The position numbers and the translations under genes are program-made. This document shows, piece after piece, positions 7,201 through 16,472 of a DNA stretch of 64,000 bases. The stretch is from Paraflavitalea sp. CAU 1676 (GTDB taxonomy: Bacteria > Bacteroidota > Bacteroidia > Chitinophagales > Chitinophagaceae), in the NCBI RefSeq assembly GCF_029223285.1, contig NZ_JARHUJ010000008.1, positions 186,001-250,000 of the forward strand. The letters run 5' to 3'. A model generated the notes under the pieces. It was given only the letters and a program-made list of their open reading frames with translations, searched no databases and was not told the origin of the DNA. The number at the start of each line of letters is the position of its first letter. Position 1 is the first letter of the stretch.

Positions 7201-9633
7201 ATGTCCAAGGCGGTTCTAATTGGTCTGCTGTCCGGGTTATTGTTATCAGCCGGAGCCCGATCCCAATCGACGGTAAAGCCGGAGGCCTCAGCGTATTCCT
7301 ATTACCCGCCTGACAAGGATAAAGAATCCTGGCAACGGCTGAATTTGTGGCTTAGCTCGACCTATCTCTATGTTGCCAAGGAGGCGCTGACCGATCAGGA
7401 CAGTTGCTTATTAATAGCCAGTCGGTATCTGGGCTTAAGCCGGTTTTCCATCTTAGCAGAGGGATTTGGCGATGAAAAATTGCGGGAGCAGTCCAAATGG
7501 ATCGATCATAGCGACCCAAACACAGCCATTCGATCGCTTTCAAAAGTAACCGGCAAAAGACATTTGCAATTATTGCTGCTGCTTGGCTCCTATTATGTTT
7601 TTCAGCCCGCTGGTTATTCCCGGTACAAAGACAGTGTTGAATATTTTCTAAATAAAGCGATAACAGAAAGTAAAGCCCTTAAGGAGGAAAAGTGGAAACG
7701 TATTGCGCTTTGCCTGCTGGGAAAAATATACTTGCAGGCGGAAGATCCTAAAAGCGATTCGATCTATCATCTGCTGATAGATCAATGCCGGAAAGCCGGT
7801 GATAAAGAAACTGAAGCCAGGGCAATTGCTTATCGTGGTATGTATACAGTCCCCAGGCCAACCACGTTCCAAAGGAAACTGACCGACTTGCAACAGGCTG
7901 CCGACCTGTATCACAGCATAGGTGATATCGAATCTGAGATCAATTTATTGATGGATCTGAATTATGTTTTTCTGGCATCCGGACAATTACAAAATTCCCA
8001 TGATCTTGCTTTGAAAGCGTTATCGCTGGCAGAATCTATTCAGTATCCTTATACCCATTACATGACAGAGTCGCTGGCCAACATCACGATATATCAGGGA
8101 AAATTCGGTGATCCATTGAGATATATACGTCAAACAATTAAAGTTGCCGAAAACTGTCGTGATAGTATCGGTTGGGCCCTTTTTTATGGCCGGCTGGCCA
8201 TTCTATATGATTCCGAGGGCAGACAGAAAGAGGGAATTGCCATGGCGCAAAAATCAATCAGGCGATTTGAGATAGACCGTAACCCCGCCGTGTACAATAT
8301 CCTGAATATTGTAATTCAACAGATGCATCAGGAAGGCCGCGCAAAGGAAGCGCTCCACTTTGTGTCGCAGATTTCTAAAGAGGTGTCTCCCCCGGTTAGT
8401 ATTTCAGACTTGTTCTTTTATCACTCCCTGCTTTCAACCTGTTATTTAAACATGAACCAATTAGACTCCGCCGAAATACATATCCAAAAGCTGGATTCGC
8501 TGGAAACACTGGCTGAAGCTGTCCGGGGACCTTTCAGAAGATCTGCGGTCAATGAACGATTTGCTGAACTGTTTTTTAAGCGCGGGCAATATCGAAAAGC
8601 GAAGGAATATCTCGAAACTTATTTCAAAATACCTTCTTATGGCCATCACGCGCTGATGAATAAGTTGAACGTATATAGTTTACTGATTGCTACCGATTCG
8701 GCGCTGGGGGATAAAGAAGCAGTGATATCCCACTATAAGGAATACATAAAATTGCTGGATTCCAACTTTAGCGTAACAAAAGTAAGACAGGCGGAAGAGC
8801 TCCAGGTCAACTACGAAACACAGGAAAAAGAAGGTCAGATAGTTGTATTGAATCAAGAAGCAAAACAATCAAGACTTATAAAGAATTTAACCCTTGCCGG
8901 TATTATTGCAGCGATTATCATTGCAGGGCTGTTATACCGCCAAACCCGTTTAAAACAAAAGAGCAATAGAATAATTACCCATAAAAACGAACAACTGCAG
9001 AACCTGGTAACAGATAAAGAGTGGTTATTGAAAGAGATACATCACCGGGTCAAAAACAATCTTCAGATCATCATGAGTCTCCTCGATTCCCAGTCCAGGT
9101 ATATCGACAATGATGCGGCGCTTACAGCCATAAATGATAGCCAGCGAAGGGTACAGGCTATCTCCCTGATCCACCAAAAGCTTTATCAATCCGAAAATAC
9201 GTCCTCTATCGATATGCCGCATTATATAGATGAACTGGTTAGCTACCTGCAGGACAGCTTTGATACAGGCAGCCGTACTGTAATTGAACAAAATATTGAA
9301 CCATTGAAACTGGACGTGGCGAAAGCGATCCCGTTGGGGCTGATCATTAACGAGGGCATTGTAAATGCCATTAAATATGCCTTTTCCGGACGTCAGCATG
9401 GGATCGTTCGGATTGGGTTGAAAGATAGCGACTCCGACTATTTAGTGCTCACGATATCAGATAATGGTATCGGACTGCCTGCGGATGTTAACGTGTCAAG
9501 GCGGGGTTCATTGGGGTTTAGTTTGATGCGTGGGCTTACCAGGCAACTGGATGGAACACTTACTATTGAAAGCAACAAAGGTCTGCATATATCGGTCCGG
9601 TTTAGCGCTTTAAATAACGAGTCGTATGACTAA
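7201..9633 (+). CDS. TPR sensor histidine kinase with HisKA_2 domain
   Basis: This 810-residue protein has a signal peptide (1-22), a long TPR-like helical sensor region (about 40-530), a short coiled coil, a membrane helix (about 562-580) and a kinase domain. The dimerisation box [11 protein letters not shown] (612-622) carries the acceptor histidine H614 or H615 and defines HisKA_2. The ATPase domain has an N-box around [13 protein letters not shown] and the G1 box SDNGIGLP. Its last 8 bases overlap the start of the sigma54 activator gene, so the two are translationally coupled and almost certainly form a cognate pair. The stimulus is unknown. Confidence 0.9.
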   Translation: MSKAVLIGLLSGLLLSAGARSQSTVKPEASAYSYYPPDKDKESWQRLNLWLSSTYLYVAKEALTDQDSCLLIASRYLGLSRFSILAEGFGDEKLREQSKWIDHSDPNTAIRSLSKVTGKRHLQLLLLLGSYYVFQPAGYSRYKDSVEYFLNKAITESKALKEEKWKRIALCLLGKIYLQAEDPKSDSIYHLLIDQCRKAGDKETEARAIAYRGMYTVPRPTTFQRKLTDLQQAADLYHSIGDIESEINLLMDLNYVFLASGQLQNSHDLALKALSLAESIQYPYTHYMTESLANITIYQGKFGDPLRYIRQTIKVAENCRDSIGWALFYGRLAILYDSEGRQKEGIAMAQKSIRRFEIDRNPAVYNILNIVIQQMHQEGRAKEALHFVSQISKEVSPPVSISDLFFYHSLLSTCYLNMNQLDSAEIHIQKLDSLETLAEAVRGPFRRSAVNERFAELFFKRGQYRKAKEYLETYFKIPSYGHHALMNKLNVYSLLIATDSALGDKEAVISHYKEYIKLLDSNFSVTKVRQAEELQVNYETQEKEGQIVVLNQEAKQSRLIKNLTLAGIIAAIIIAGLLYRQTRLKQKSNRIITHKNEQLQNLVTDKEWLLKEIHHRVKNNLQIIMSLLDSQSRYIDNDAALTAINDSQRRVQAISLIHQKLYQSENTSSIDMPHYIDELVSYLQDSFDTGSRTVIEQNIEPLKLDVAKAIPLGLIINEGIVNAIKYAFSGRQHGIVRIGLKDSDSDYLVLTISDNGIGLPADVNVSRRGSLGFSLMRGLTRQLDGTLTIESNKGLHISVRFSALNNESYD

Positions 9634-11602
9634 AAAAATACTTGTCGTAGAAGACGAATTTATTGTAGCCAACAACCTGCAGATGATATTGGAGGAAGCC
9701 GGTTATACGGTAATCGGTGTTGCTGTTTCGGCCCGGGAAGCGCAGGAGTATATTCACCAGGATAAGCCGGATCTGGTACTACTTGATATCAGGATTAAGG
9801 GAAAATTATCGGGTATCGATATCGCCCGGAAATTAAGGGCCGATCATATTCCTTTTATTTACTTGTCTGCCTATGCAAACCAGACAATACTAGAAGAAGC
9901 AAAGACAACAGAGCCTTATGGGTTCCTGGTGAAGCCGGTCAGGGCAAAGGATCTGCTGGTTGCGCTGGAAATTGCCTGGTATCTGCATCAACATAGCTTT
10001 GAATCAAAACTGAGGCGCGAAGACCTGTTGCAGAAAAGTATAACGGAAATAAGTAATGAAGGGTTAGAAGCCCGGCAATTGCTGCTGAAGATTGCGGAGG
10101 CGATGCAATCTTACATACCATTTGATTTTATTGCGTGCGGCATCAGGCCGCTGGATACAAATCATTTCACCGATACAGGGTATTTGCGTACCGGATTCGA
10201 TGAATACCAGTTTATTGGTGAAAAAGAGTGGATGACCATCTCAGGTTTGAACTTGGCAGCAATTTCCGACATCATTGAAAACAGCGATAGCGACAGCTAT
10301 GCCAATATTTATAATCGCGGATTAACGGAAAGCACGATTAACAATTTTCTGCAAAAAAAACTGATGGATTGGTTGCGGATGGAATCCTATCTCGCATTCC
10401 CCGTGGCGCTTGGCTATGGATTGTCTGTACATTACTTCTTTTATAGCCGGCACGTTGACATCTACAATAAAGATCATATCGCCCTGTTAAACCGGTTGAA
10501 AACTTGCCTGGAAGAGGTAGCAAATAAAACGGTATATGCTGAAACATCTTCTCCTGCACGTATTCGTCAGCCCGTTACAACTAAAAAGAAGCAGGGGGAG
10601 GTGACGGACAATAAGGCATTTAAAGGCATTATCGGCAACCATCATTTATTACTGTCGGCGCTGGACCTGGCAGCGCAGGTTGCGCCTTATAACACGTCCG
10701 TTTTGATATTGGGTGAAAGCGGCACGGGGAAAGAAAGAGTGGCACAGGCCATTCACTTGCTTTCGCCCCGGAAAAATGGCCCTTTTATAAAGGTGAATTG
10801 TGCAGCTATTCCGCCAACATTGATAGAGTCAGAGTTGTTTGGTCACGAAAAAGGGGCTTTTACCGGTGCTATTGAAAAAAGGAAGGGAAAATTTGAGCTG
10901 GCTGATGGGGGAACCATCTTTTTAGATGAGATCGGGGAATTGCCACCAAGCATGCAGGTGAAATTATTGCGTGTTTTGCAGGAACGGGAGATCGAATACG
11001 TAGGTGGTAGTACGATTATTAAAGTCAACGTCCGCATAGTGGCAGCGACTAACCGAAACCTGGAAAAGGAAATTGCAGAACGGAATTTCCGGCTTGATCT
11101 GTATTACCGGTTGAATGTGTTTCCGCTTACACTGCCGCCACTTCGTGAACGAAAAAGCGATATCGAAGCCCTGGTACTATTCTTTGCACACAAATTTTGC
11201 GACGCCTTGAACAAGCCATTTAATGGCATTGCTGATTCGATGATGGAGAAAATGTATGCGTATAACTGGCCGGGAAATATTCGCGAACTCGAAAATGTTA
11301 TTGAGCAATCTGTTGTGCTCAACGATGGCAGATCTAAATTGCAATTAATGCGGAGTTTTAGTTTGTCAACGCCCGAATCTACCGAAAGAGCCGCTATCAA
11401 TACATTTGAAGAGGTAAAGCATTTTCAGCAGCAAACAGAAAGGGAATACATTACTTCCATGCTGAAGAAAACAAAAGGCCGTATACGCGGTGCGGGGGGC
11501 GCCGCAGAGTTATTGAACATCAAACCCAGCACCCTCGAATCGAAAATGGCGAAACTGAATATCAAAAGGCAGGATTTTATCGACACTCCTGAAAACTTAT
11601 AG
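9626..11602 (+). CDS. NtrC-type sigma54-dependent response regulator
   Basis: The order of domains is receiver (1-115; phospho-acceptor D54, K103), a GAF-like middle region (about 130-300), an AAA+ domain (about 333-560) and a Fis-type helix-turn-helix at the C-terminus (about 610-650). The AAA+ part has Walker A GESGTGKE (363-370), the GAFTGA loop (410-415) that contacts sigma54, and Walker B FLDE (432-435). All hallmarks of an active enhancer-binding protein are therefore intact. The middle GAF-like domain is unusual between receiver and AAA+ and could sense a second signal. It overlaps the kinase gene by 8 bases. Likely target: the operon beginning at 11812. Confidence 0.93.
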   Translation: MTKKILVVEDEFIVANNLQMILEEAGYTVIGVAVSAREAQEYIHQDKPDLVLLDIRIKGKLSGIDIARKLRADHIPFIYLSAYANQTILEEAKTTEPYGFLVKPVRAKDLLVALEIAWYLHQHSFESKLRREDLLQKSITEISNEGLEARQLLLKIAEAMQSYIPFDFIACGIRPLDTNHFTDTGYLRTGFDEYQFIGEKEWMTISGLNLAAISDIIENSDSDSYANIYNRGLTESTINNFLQKKLMDWLRMESYLAFPVALGYGLSVHYFFYSRHVDIYNKDHIALLNRLKTCLEEVANKTVYAETSSPARIRQPVTTKKKQGEVTDNKAFKGIIGNHHLLLSALDLAAQVAPYNTSVLILGESGTGKERVAQAIHLLSPRKNGPFIKVNCAAIPPTLIESELFGHEKGAFTGAIEKRKGKFELADGGTIFLDEIGELPPSMQVKLLRVLQEREIEYVGGSTIIKVNVRIVAATNRNLEKEIAERNFRLDLYYRLNVFPLTLPPLRERKSDIEALVLFFAHKFCDALNKPFNGIADSMMEKMYAYNWPGNIRELENVIEQSVVLNDGRSKLQLMRSFSLSTPESTERAAINTFEEVKHFQQQTEREYITSMLKKTKGRIRGAGGAAELLNIKPSTLESKMAKLNIKRQDFIDTPENL

Positions 11603-11617
11603 CCTTTATAACGAAAT

Positions 11618-11666
11618 GCCCCGGAATTTTCGGGGCTTCCAAGGATTGCCCCCGATATTTTCGGGG
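11618..11666. promoter_or_regulatory. Two tandem dyads, candidate enhancer sites of the sigma54 activator
   Basis: GCCCCG-GAATTTT-CGGGGC (11618-11636) and CCCCG-ATATTTT-CGGGG (11650-11666) are near-identical dyads about 31 bases apart, close to three helical turns. Neither is followed by a T-tract on either strand. They lie about 110-155 bases upstream of the candidate -24/-12 promoter, where enhancer-binding proteins normally bind. Transcript-end hairpins for the gene ending at 11602 are the alternative. Confidence 0.5.
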
Positions 11667-11773
11667 TGTAACACTTCCTCTCTTCTCGCTTAAATTTCAC
11701 CTGTTGATGTGGGTGAATTGATTTACAGAGTATTACTAACGCTTATTTTTTGCTCTTTGTTGTTTTGAGTGAA

Positions 11774-11789
11774 TGGCATACAAATCGCC
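11774..11789 (+). promoter_or_regulatory. Candidate sigma54 (-24/-12) promoter
   Basis: TGGCATACAAATCGCC has GG (11775-11776) and GC (11787-11788) with the obligatory 10-base spacing, a full TGGCA at -24 and T.GC at -12. The consensus is TGGCACG-N4-TTGCA. Transcription would start near 11800, leaving a leader of about 12 bases before the start codon at 11812. The match is partial on the -12 side. Confidence 0.5.
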
Positions 11790-11811
11790 ACAACGGGGCT
11801 AAACCATTCGT

Positions 11812-12036
11812 ATGACACATTCAAATCAATGGGCCACCACTACGCCCGCCCAGGCAGCAAAAGGGTTCAAAATTCACCTGATTGTATTTCTGCTGGCCAT
11901 TCCGGCTATCTGGATAATATGGTATTTAACCGATAGAACGTATCCATGGCCATTATGGGCTACTCCCGCATGGGCAGTAGGCGTGCTGTTTCACTACCTC
12001 GGTGTGTTTGTCTTCAAAAAATCAAGGAACAGCTAA
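11812..12036 (+). CDS. Small 2TM-domain membrane protein
   Basis: This 74-residue protein has two hydrophobic helices (about 19-39 and 49-68) joined by a short DRTYPWPLW turn and a basic tail KKSRN. This matches the 2TM domain found alone or fused to kinases in Bacteroidota. It is the first gene after the candidate sigma54 promoter and is separated by 11 bases from the cupin gene, so it is read as the leader gene of the operon 11812-15564. No enzymatic function is expected; the role is unknown. Confidence 0.8.
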   Translation: MTHSNQWATTTPAQAAKGFKIHLIVFLLAIPAIWIIWYLTDRTYPWPLWATPAWAVGVLFHYLGVFVFKKSRNS

Positions 12037-12047
12037 ATACAATAATC

Positions 12048-12617
12048 ATGAATCTGCCACAAAAAACATTCAGACGCGTCGTGACAGGTCACGATGCCGA
12101 TGGGAAAGCTATCATTATTTCAGATGCGCCACCTGTGCATACCCAATTGGTCGGCGGCACCGGAGGGCCTACCTTTTTCGAAGTATGGCACACGCTGGAG
12201 ACGCCTGCTTTAATTCATCCTCAATCCAGGGAGCCTCATGAAAATGGATTGGTGTTGCCACCACCCAAAAAAGGAACGAGGATGCGTGTTATTGAGTTCC
12301 CACCGGAAAGTGAAGAAATACGGAAGTTGACAGCAACGGAAGCAGCCACTAAATTCAGAGCGATGGGAGATGAAAAAGCTTCCACGTCCGCAGAAGGTGC
12401 ACCTCACCCATTAATGCACCGGACACAGACAGTGGATTATGGCATCGTGCTGGAAGGCGAGATAACACTGGTTCTAGACCGTGCAGAAGCAACTATACAG
12501 GCCGGCGATATAGTTATTCAATGCGGCACCAACCACGCCTGGGCAAACCGCTCCGGTAAGATTTGCCGGATGGCTTTTATCCTGATAGACGGACAGTTTA
12601 CCGATGAAAATGTTTAA
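12048..12617 (+). CDS. Cupin-domain protein
   Basis: The start at 12048 (MNLPQKTF) follows the 2TM stop by 11 bases; the frame is open further upstream but overlaps the 2TM gene. The 189-residue protein has a C-terminal single-domain cupin: H124 in the first motif, the strand YGIVLEGEITLVLD, then the second motif GDIVIQCGTNHAWAN with H163. The first motif lacks the usual HxH pair, so metal binding may be weak or differently built. The N-terminal 110 residues (containing FFEVWHTLETP) look like a second, degenerate beta-sandwich half. Such cupins accompany small-molecule and aromatic metabolism genes. The substrate is not known. Confidence 0.82.
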   Translation: MNLPQKTFRRVVTGHDADGKAIIISDAPPVHTQLVGGTGGPTFFEVWHTLETPALIHPQSREPHENGLVLPPPKKGTRMRVIEFPPESEEIRKLTATEAATKFRAMGDEKASTSAEGAPHPLMHRTQTVDYGIVLEGEITLVLDRAEATIQAGDIVIQCGTNHAWANRSGKICRMAFILIDGQFTDENV

Positions 12618-13203
12618 TACCGAAATGTCAACTATGCGTATCAAGCCTTTGCCGCCAGACAGGCTAAGCCCCGAAGTTCGTTATGTGCATGACGAAATTG
12701 CCGGTCTCGTTGGCCGGAGTCAAAGCCAGGTGAACATGCTCGATCAGGCAGGAGCATTGCTGGGACCTTTTCCGCCAATGCTGCATTATCCACAGTTTGG
12801 CATACCTGCATTGAGCTTTCTTCGAACACTCGACACACAGGCTACATTGGCAAAAACAGTTCGCGAAGTAGCCATACTTACAGTAGGAGGCGCCTTTGGA
12901 GCCCGCTTCGAACTGTATGCACATGAGATCATGGCTAAAGCGTTCGGTATTTCGCCAACAGATATCGCAGCCCTGGCAGCCGGAGGCCATCCATATGGCC
13001 TTAATGACGAAGAAGGCATTGCTCATGTTATTGCCTGTTCCCTGGTGAGCGGTCATATTATTCCGGATTCTACCTATAAACAGGCAGTAGAACTGCTTGG
13101 ACAGGATGGCGTGGCAGAGCTTTACTTTCTGATTGGCGGCTATAGCCTTATTGCAATCATTTTAAATGGATTTGATATACCTGCTCCAGATAAGAACGAG
13201 TAA
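12604..13203 (+). CDS. Carboxymuconolactone decarboxylase (CMD)-like protein
   Basis: The 199-residue protein has the CMD helix pattern REVAILTVGGAFGARFELYAHEIMAKAFGI. Where AhpD has CxxCxxxH, this protein has AxxExxxH, so it keeps the histidine but has lost both redox cysteines and should not be an AhpD-type peroxidase. The gene overlaps the cupin gene by 14 bases if the first ATG is used; ATGs at 12625 and 12634 are alternatives, and 12625 (8 bases after the cupin stop) is quite plausible. Family members act on lactones of aromatic degradation or are of unknown chemistry. Confidence 0.82.
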   Translation: MKMFNTEMSTMRIKPLPPDRLSPEVRYVHDEIAGLVGRSQSQVNMLDQAGALLGPFPPMLHYPQFGIPALSFLRTLDTQATLAKTVREVAILTVGGAFGARFELYAHEIMAKAFGISPTDIAALAAGGHPYGLNDEEGIAHVIACSLVSGHIIPDSTYKQAVELLGQDGVAELYFLIGGYSLIAIILNGFDIPAPDKNE

Positions 13204-13232
13204 ACGAACAGCATCATTTAAGACAAACTAAA

Positions 13233-14714
13233 ATGAAAAAAACGGTTAAATCACTGCTTTCAACAGCAGCAGTTCTATCAATCGCAGCCGGATGTATGAA
13301 CGAGGAGAAAGATCCGATTGCTATACCGCAAACCTATGTACTCGTACATGGAGCATGGCAAGCCCCGTATGTTTGGGATTCAGTGCAGGCTGATCTGTCA
13401 AAAAGCGGAAACAAAGTAGTGATCGTGGAACTTCCGGGCCACGGTTCCGATACAATACCGCCGCATCAACTTACCCTCGATGTATACAGGGATAAGGTGA
13501 TCGAAGCGATCTCAAAAGAAGACAGCAATGTGATCCTGGTGGGGCATAGCATGGGTGGAATGGTAATAACTCAGGTGGCGGAGAAGATACCTTCAAAGAT
13601 CAGGAAGCTGGTGTACATCGGAGCTTTTCTTCCTTCCTCGGGACAGGCGCTGACTGATCTCGCATTTTCGGACCCTGACTCCAAGCTGGGGCCTTTGCTG
13701 GTTCCTTCGGCGGATCAGTTAACACTCGATGTGAAACGGGATAGCCTCACTTACCTTTTTATTGGTGACGGTTCCGAAATCGACAAACAGCGTGTAATTA
13801 AGAACTATCGTCCTGAGCCGGCCATTCCCTTTACCGGTAAGGTTACGCTGACCCGGGAAAATTTCGGTGCAGTGGAGAAAGTGTACATTAAAACACTCCA
13901 GGATATCGTGATTTCACCCGGGCTTCAGGACCGTATGATTGCCGGAGCGGGTATCAAAACGATCTATTCTGTCAATACCAGCCATTCCCCGTTTCTGTCG
14001 AGACCGCATGAGCTTTCTGGTCTGTTGCTCAAAATTGGTGAACAGGGGAACCCCGACCGATCGGATAGCGTTGTGGCACGCATGATCCGCTATGAAGTAC
14101 AGCCGGAATTCCAGACCGCATTCCGCCAGGCGGTAAGCGACTATGTATTCCATTCGCTGAAGTCGGAGATGAACGTTTTATCAGAAGCCTATTATGAGCA
14201 GGCAGATAGTTCAGTGCTGTGGGTTATTGAAAGATGGAGCAACAAAGCCGGGTTGGACGAAGCCAGTAGAAGTGAAGGATTCAAAACCATCGAATCTTTA
14301 TCACGTAATTCACTGAAACAATCGGCAAAGACGATCTACATAAAAGACCTTGAACCGCTGCCCAAACCGCAATGGCGCAGTGGTGCCGGAAAAATGGACC
14401 AGCCGCTTACCATTATGTTGTTTGTGGACGCAAAACCGGGAACGGAGGATAATTTTAAAGCGGTCTATCACACGGCGATGCCGCAATTCCGAAGCGAACC
14501 GGGTGTTATCAATTACCAACTTTCTCAATTGGAAGATGACAATACACAGTTCGTTACGTATGAAAAATTCAGGAACGAAGAAGCGTTTCAATATCACCTG
14601 AAATTTCCGCCGATACAACCTGTGATCGATTACCTGAATACCAGCATCAAAAAGCAGCCTTTCCAGGCAGGCCTTCACAGGTTAATTGAGTTTGCACCGG
14701 TTCTGCGCCAATAA
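13233..14714 (+). CDS. Lipoprotein alpha/beta-hydrolase fused to two ABM (quinol monooxygenase-like) domains
   Basis: The 493-residue protein has a lipoprotein signal (lipobox AAGC, Cys21). Residues 33-270 form an EstC/salicylate-esterase-like alpha/beta-hydrolase with HGAW (39-42), nucleophile S106 in GHSMGG and H251 in NTSHSPF. Two ferredoxin-like ABM domains follow: about 279-372, and about 391-490 containing the typical KPGTEDNFKAVY and EPGVINYQL. Free ABM proteins (YgiN type) oxidise quinols or polyketide aromatics without cofactors and work as dimers, so a tandem pair could form one intramolecular dimer. The gene follows the CMD gene by 29 bases in the same operon. This combination is unusual; substrate unknown. 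Confidence 0.85.
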   Translation: MKKTVKSLLSTAAVLSIAAGCMNEEKDPIAIPQTYVLVHGAWQAPYVWDSVQADLSKSGNKVVIVELPGHGSDTIPPHQLTLDVYRDKVIEAISKEDSNVILVGHSMGGMVITQVAEKIPSKIRKLVYIGAFLPSSGQALTDLAFSDPDSKLGPLLVPSADQLTLDVKRDSLTYLFIGDGSEIDKQRVIKNYRPEPAIPFTGKVTLTRENFGAVEKVYIKTLQDIVISPGLQDRMIAGAGIKTIYSVNTSHSPFLSRPHELSGLLLKIGEQGNPDRSDSVVARMIRYEVQPEFQTAFRQAVSDYVFHSLKSEMNVLSEAYYEQADSSVLWVIERWSNKAGLDEASRSEGFKTIESLSRNSLKQSAKTIYIKDLEPLPKPQWRSGAGKMDQPLTIMLFVDAKPGTEDNFKAVYHTAMPQFRSEPGVINYQLSQLEDDNTQFVTYEKFRNEEAFQYHLKFPPIQPVIDYLNTSIKKQPFQAGLHRLIEFAPVLRQ

Positions 14715-14751
14715 AAAAACTCCATTCCATTAAAATCAAAACATTCAAAAG

Positions 14752-15564
14752 ATGAAACCGAACTATCATATCCTGATGACAGGTCTCTTAAGCCTATCTT
14801 CTCTAGTTAATTTAAACGCCCAGACAAAAATGAAACCTGAACAAGTAAAGTCGCATGAACTGGAAGTAGTAAATCAACTCACTACTTCTGCAGCCATTGT
14901 CAATATGCCTGTATCTCAATTGCTGAACGCACCCGGCAACGAGGCATTGAAAGCTTTTTTCTTCACACCTGTTAAAGAAAAGACATTGCAGGGAAAGAAG
15001 ATAGCCGTGATAGCAGCAGATGGTTTCGAAGAGATCGAATTAACAGGACCCGTTTGGTATTTCAAACAATTGGGGGCCAGGGTCGACATCGTGGCACCTA
15101 AGTTTAATCCCGCTCCGGCAAGATACGGGCTGAGCTACCCGGAGATGTCAAAAACACACATTATGGCTATCCAGTATCTGCAGCCTGTAGGATGGATCAA
15201 ATTCGATCGCACGGCCGACCAGGTGCAAGTAAGCGATTATGATGCTGTATTTATACCCGGTGGCGCCTGGAATCCCGATAACCTTCGCTATGATAAAGAT
15301 GTGATCAAATTCATTCAGGACTTCAACAAGTCAGGAAAGCTAATCGCGGCCATTTGTCATGCGCCGGTTGTGTTGGCATCAGCCGATGTCCTGAAAGGGA
15401 AAAAACTAACGGGCTACTGGAATATCCAGGTTGATCTGAAAAATGCAGGGGGAACTGTAACCGATGAACCCGTAGTTACTGATGGTAACATTATCACCAG
15501 CAGGCACCCGATTGATGTAGCCGATTTTTCAAGAGCTGTTGAAGATTGGTTGATCAAAAAATGA
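14752..15564 (+). CDS. Exported DJ-1/PfpI family protein
   Basis: A signal peptide (about 1-23) and an extra segment of about 55 residues come before a DJ-1/PfpI domain (82-270). The nucleophile elbow AAICHAP places Cys202 next to His203, with the acidic partner in DGFEEIE (E93/E94). Family members act as proteases, chaperones, or glyoxalase III/deglycase enzymes on methylglyoxal adducts. The presence of a signal peptide is uncommon, since most DJ-1 proteins are cytoplasmic. It is the last gene of the operon: 37 bases after the hydrolase-ABM gene and followed by a terminator at 15686-15716. Confidence 0.87.
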   Translation: MKPNYHILMTGLLSLSSLVNLNAQTKMKPEQVKSHELEVVNQLTTSAAIVNMPVSQLLNAPGNEALKAFFFTPVKEKTLQGKKIAVIAADGFEEIELTGPVWYFKQLGARVDIVAPKFNPAPARYGLSYPEMSKTHIMAIQYLQPVGWIKFDRTADQVQVSDYDAVFIPGGAWNPDNLRYDKDVIKFIQDFNKSGKLIAAICHAPVVLASADVLKGKKLTGYWNIQVDLKNAGGTVTDEPVVTDGNIITSRHPIDVADFSRAVEDWLIKK

Positions 15565-15864
15565 CGGAGCGGGCGACAAAACCAAGGGGCTGCATTATTC
15601 TTTGATTATCAGTACCATTAAGTAATATGGTAGTTTCAATTCCTCGTAATAGTTGGTCGGCAATCGTTCAAGCGGGGTCACTGGGAGAGGTTATCAGCAA
15701 TGGTAACCTCTTTTTTATGCGCCGATGTTAGGTACGCGGCGGACAGACAGGGCAAGGGCATCAAAATACCCTGCACTAAATACTATTGCGTATATTTAAG
15801 TACTGCCGGTAACGTTAGGCGACTGCGCATGTACAATTGACAACCTGAATTTAATGCACATTTT
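15565..15864. other. Intergenic region with operon terminator
   Basis: Apart from the hairpin at 15686-15716 I see no gene or recognisable motif. TATATTTA near 15792 is one base from a -7 element for the following VOC gene. Confidence 0.5.
15686..15716 (+). terminator. Rho-independent terminator of the 11812-15564 operon
   Basis: GAGGTTATC (15687-15695) pairs with GGTAACCTC (15702-15710) around a 6-base loop, followed by six T. Confidence 0.85.
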
Positions 15865-16281
15865 ATGACAGCCATAGAAACAAAAAATAGTAAACCATAT
15901 TTTGCTCCCGAGCTACACATTCCCAATGGAACGCTCAACATTGATTTTTATACGAAATTTGGGGCGATCGAACATTTTGTGTTGAGAAATGACGATGGTA
16001 GTATTCATGTTGCAGAGTTGGAAATAGACGGTGCTATCTTTCACCTTCATGAAACAGTGCGTTGGCTTGAGGCACTGGAACCTATCGGTGCCAAAGGCGT
16101 AACAACCATTATCGGTTTGTTTGTGAGTGATGTTCAGGAAGTCTTTGACCGCGGTCTGTCAGCAGGTGGAATAGAAATTAGTCCTGTTACCGACCATGAG
16201 TACGGTTACAGACAGGCAATGTTCAAAGACCCGTTTGGACATTATTGGCAAATACAGAAAAAAATCTCAATACCTGCATAG
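15865..16281 (+). CDS. VOC family (glyoxalase/bleomycin-resistance-like) protein
   Basis: The 138-residue protein has the paired beta-alpha-beta-beta-beta VOC fold of the PhnB/YdcJ kind: LNIDFYTKFGAIE at the first strand-helix, FHLHE as a probable metal-ligand strand, and KDPFGHYWQIQ at the end of the second module. Members include glyoxalases, antibiotic-binding proteins and dioxygenases; this sequence does not decide. It stands after the terminator of the preceding operon and so is probably transcribed on its own, though a reactive-carbonyl theme would fit the DJ-1 neighbour. Confidence 0.83.
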   Translation: MTAIETKNSKPYFAPELHIPNGTLNIDFYTKFGAIEHFVLRNDDGSIHVAELEIDGAIFHLHETVRWLEALEPIGAKGVTTIIGLFVSDVQEVFDRGLSAGGIEISPVTDHEYGYRQAMFKDPFGHYWQIQKKISIPA

Positions 16282-16472
16282 AAAACCCTGGAAGCCCGGA
16301 AAATAGCAATTATGTGTTTAAAAAGATTGCTCCACTTTGTTACCTCACTCCATTCGGATTTATTGTCGCCCTGGTACTGCTGCAAAGAGCATTTTGAGAA
16401 TGCGAAGGTTAAGTTATTTTTAATTTTATATTTTCATCCTGTATTTATGCAGAGTTAGAATAATTATGCACC

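Noticed and set aside
11618-11666. Dyads read as rho-independent terminators of the regulator gene
   Set aside because: Not followed by T-tracts on either strand; kept instead as candidate protein sites, though the terminator reading is not excluded.
11946-12047. Upstream start for the cupin gene
   Set aside because: It would overlap most of the 2TM gene in another frame and adds a basic, non-conserved stretch.
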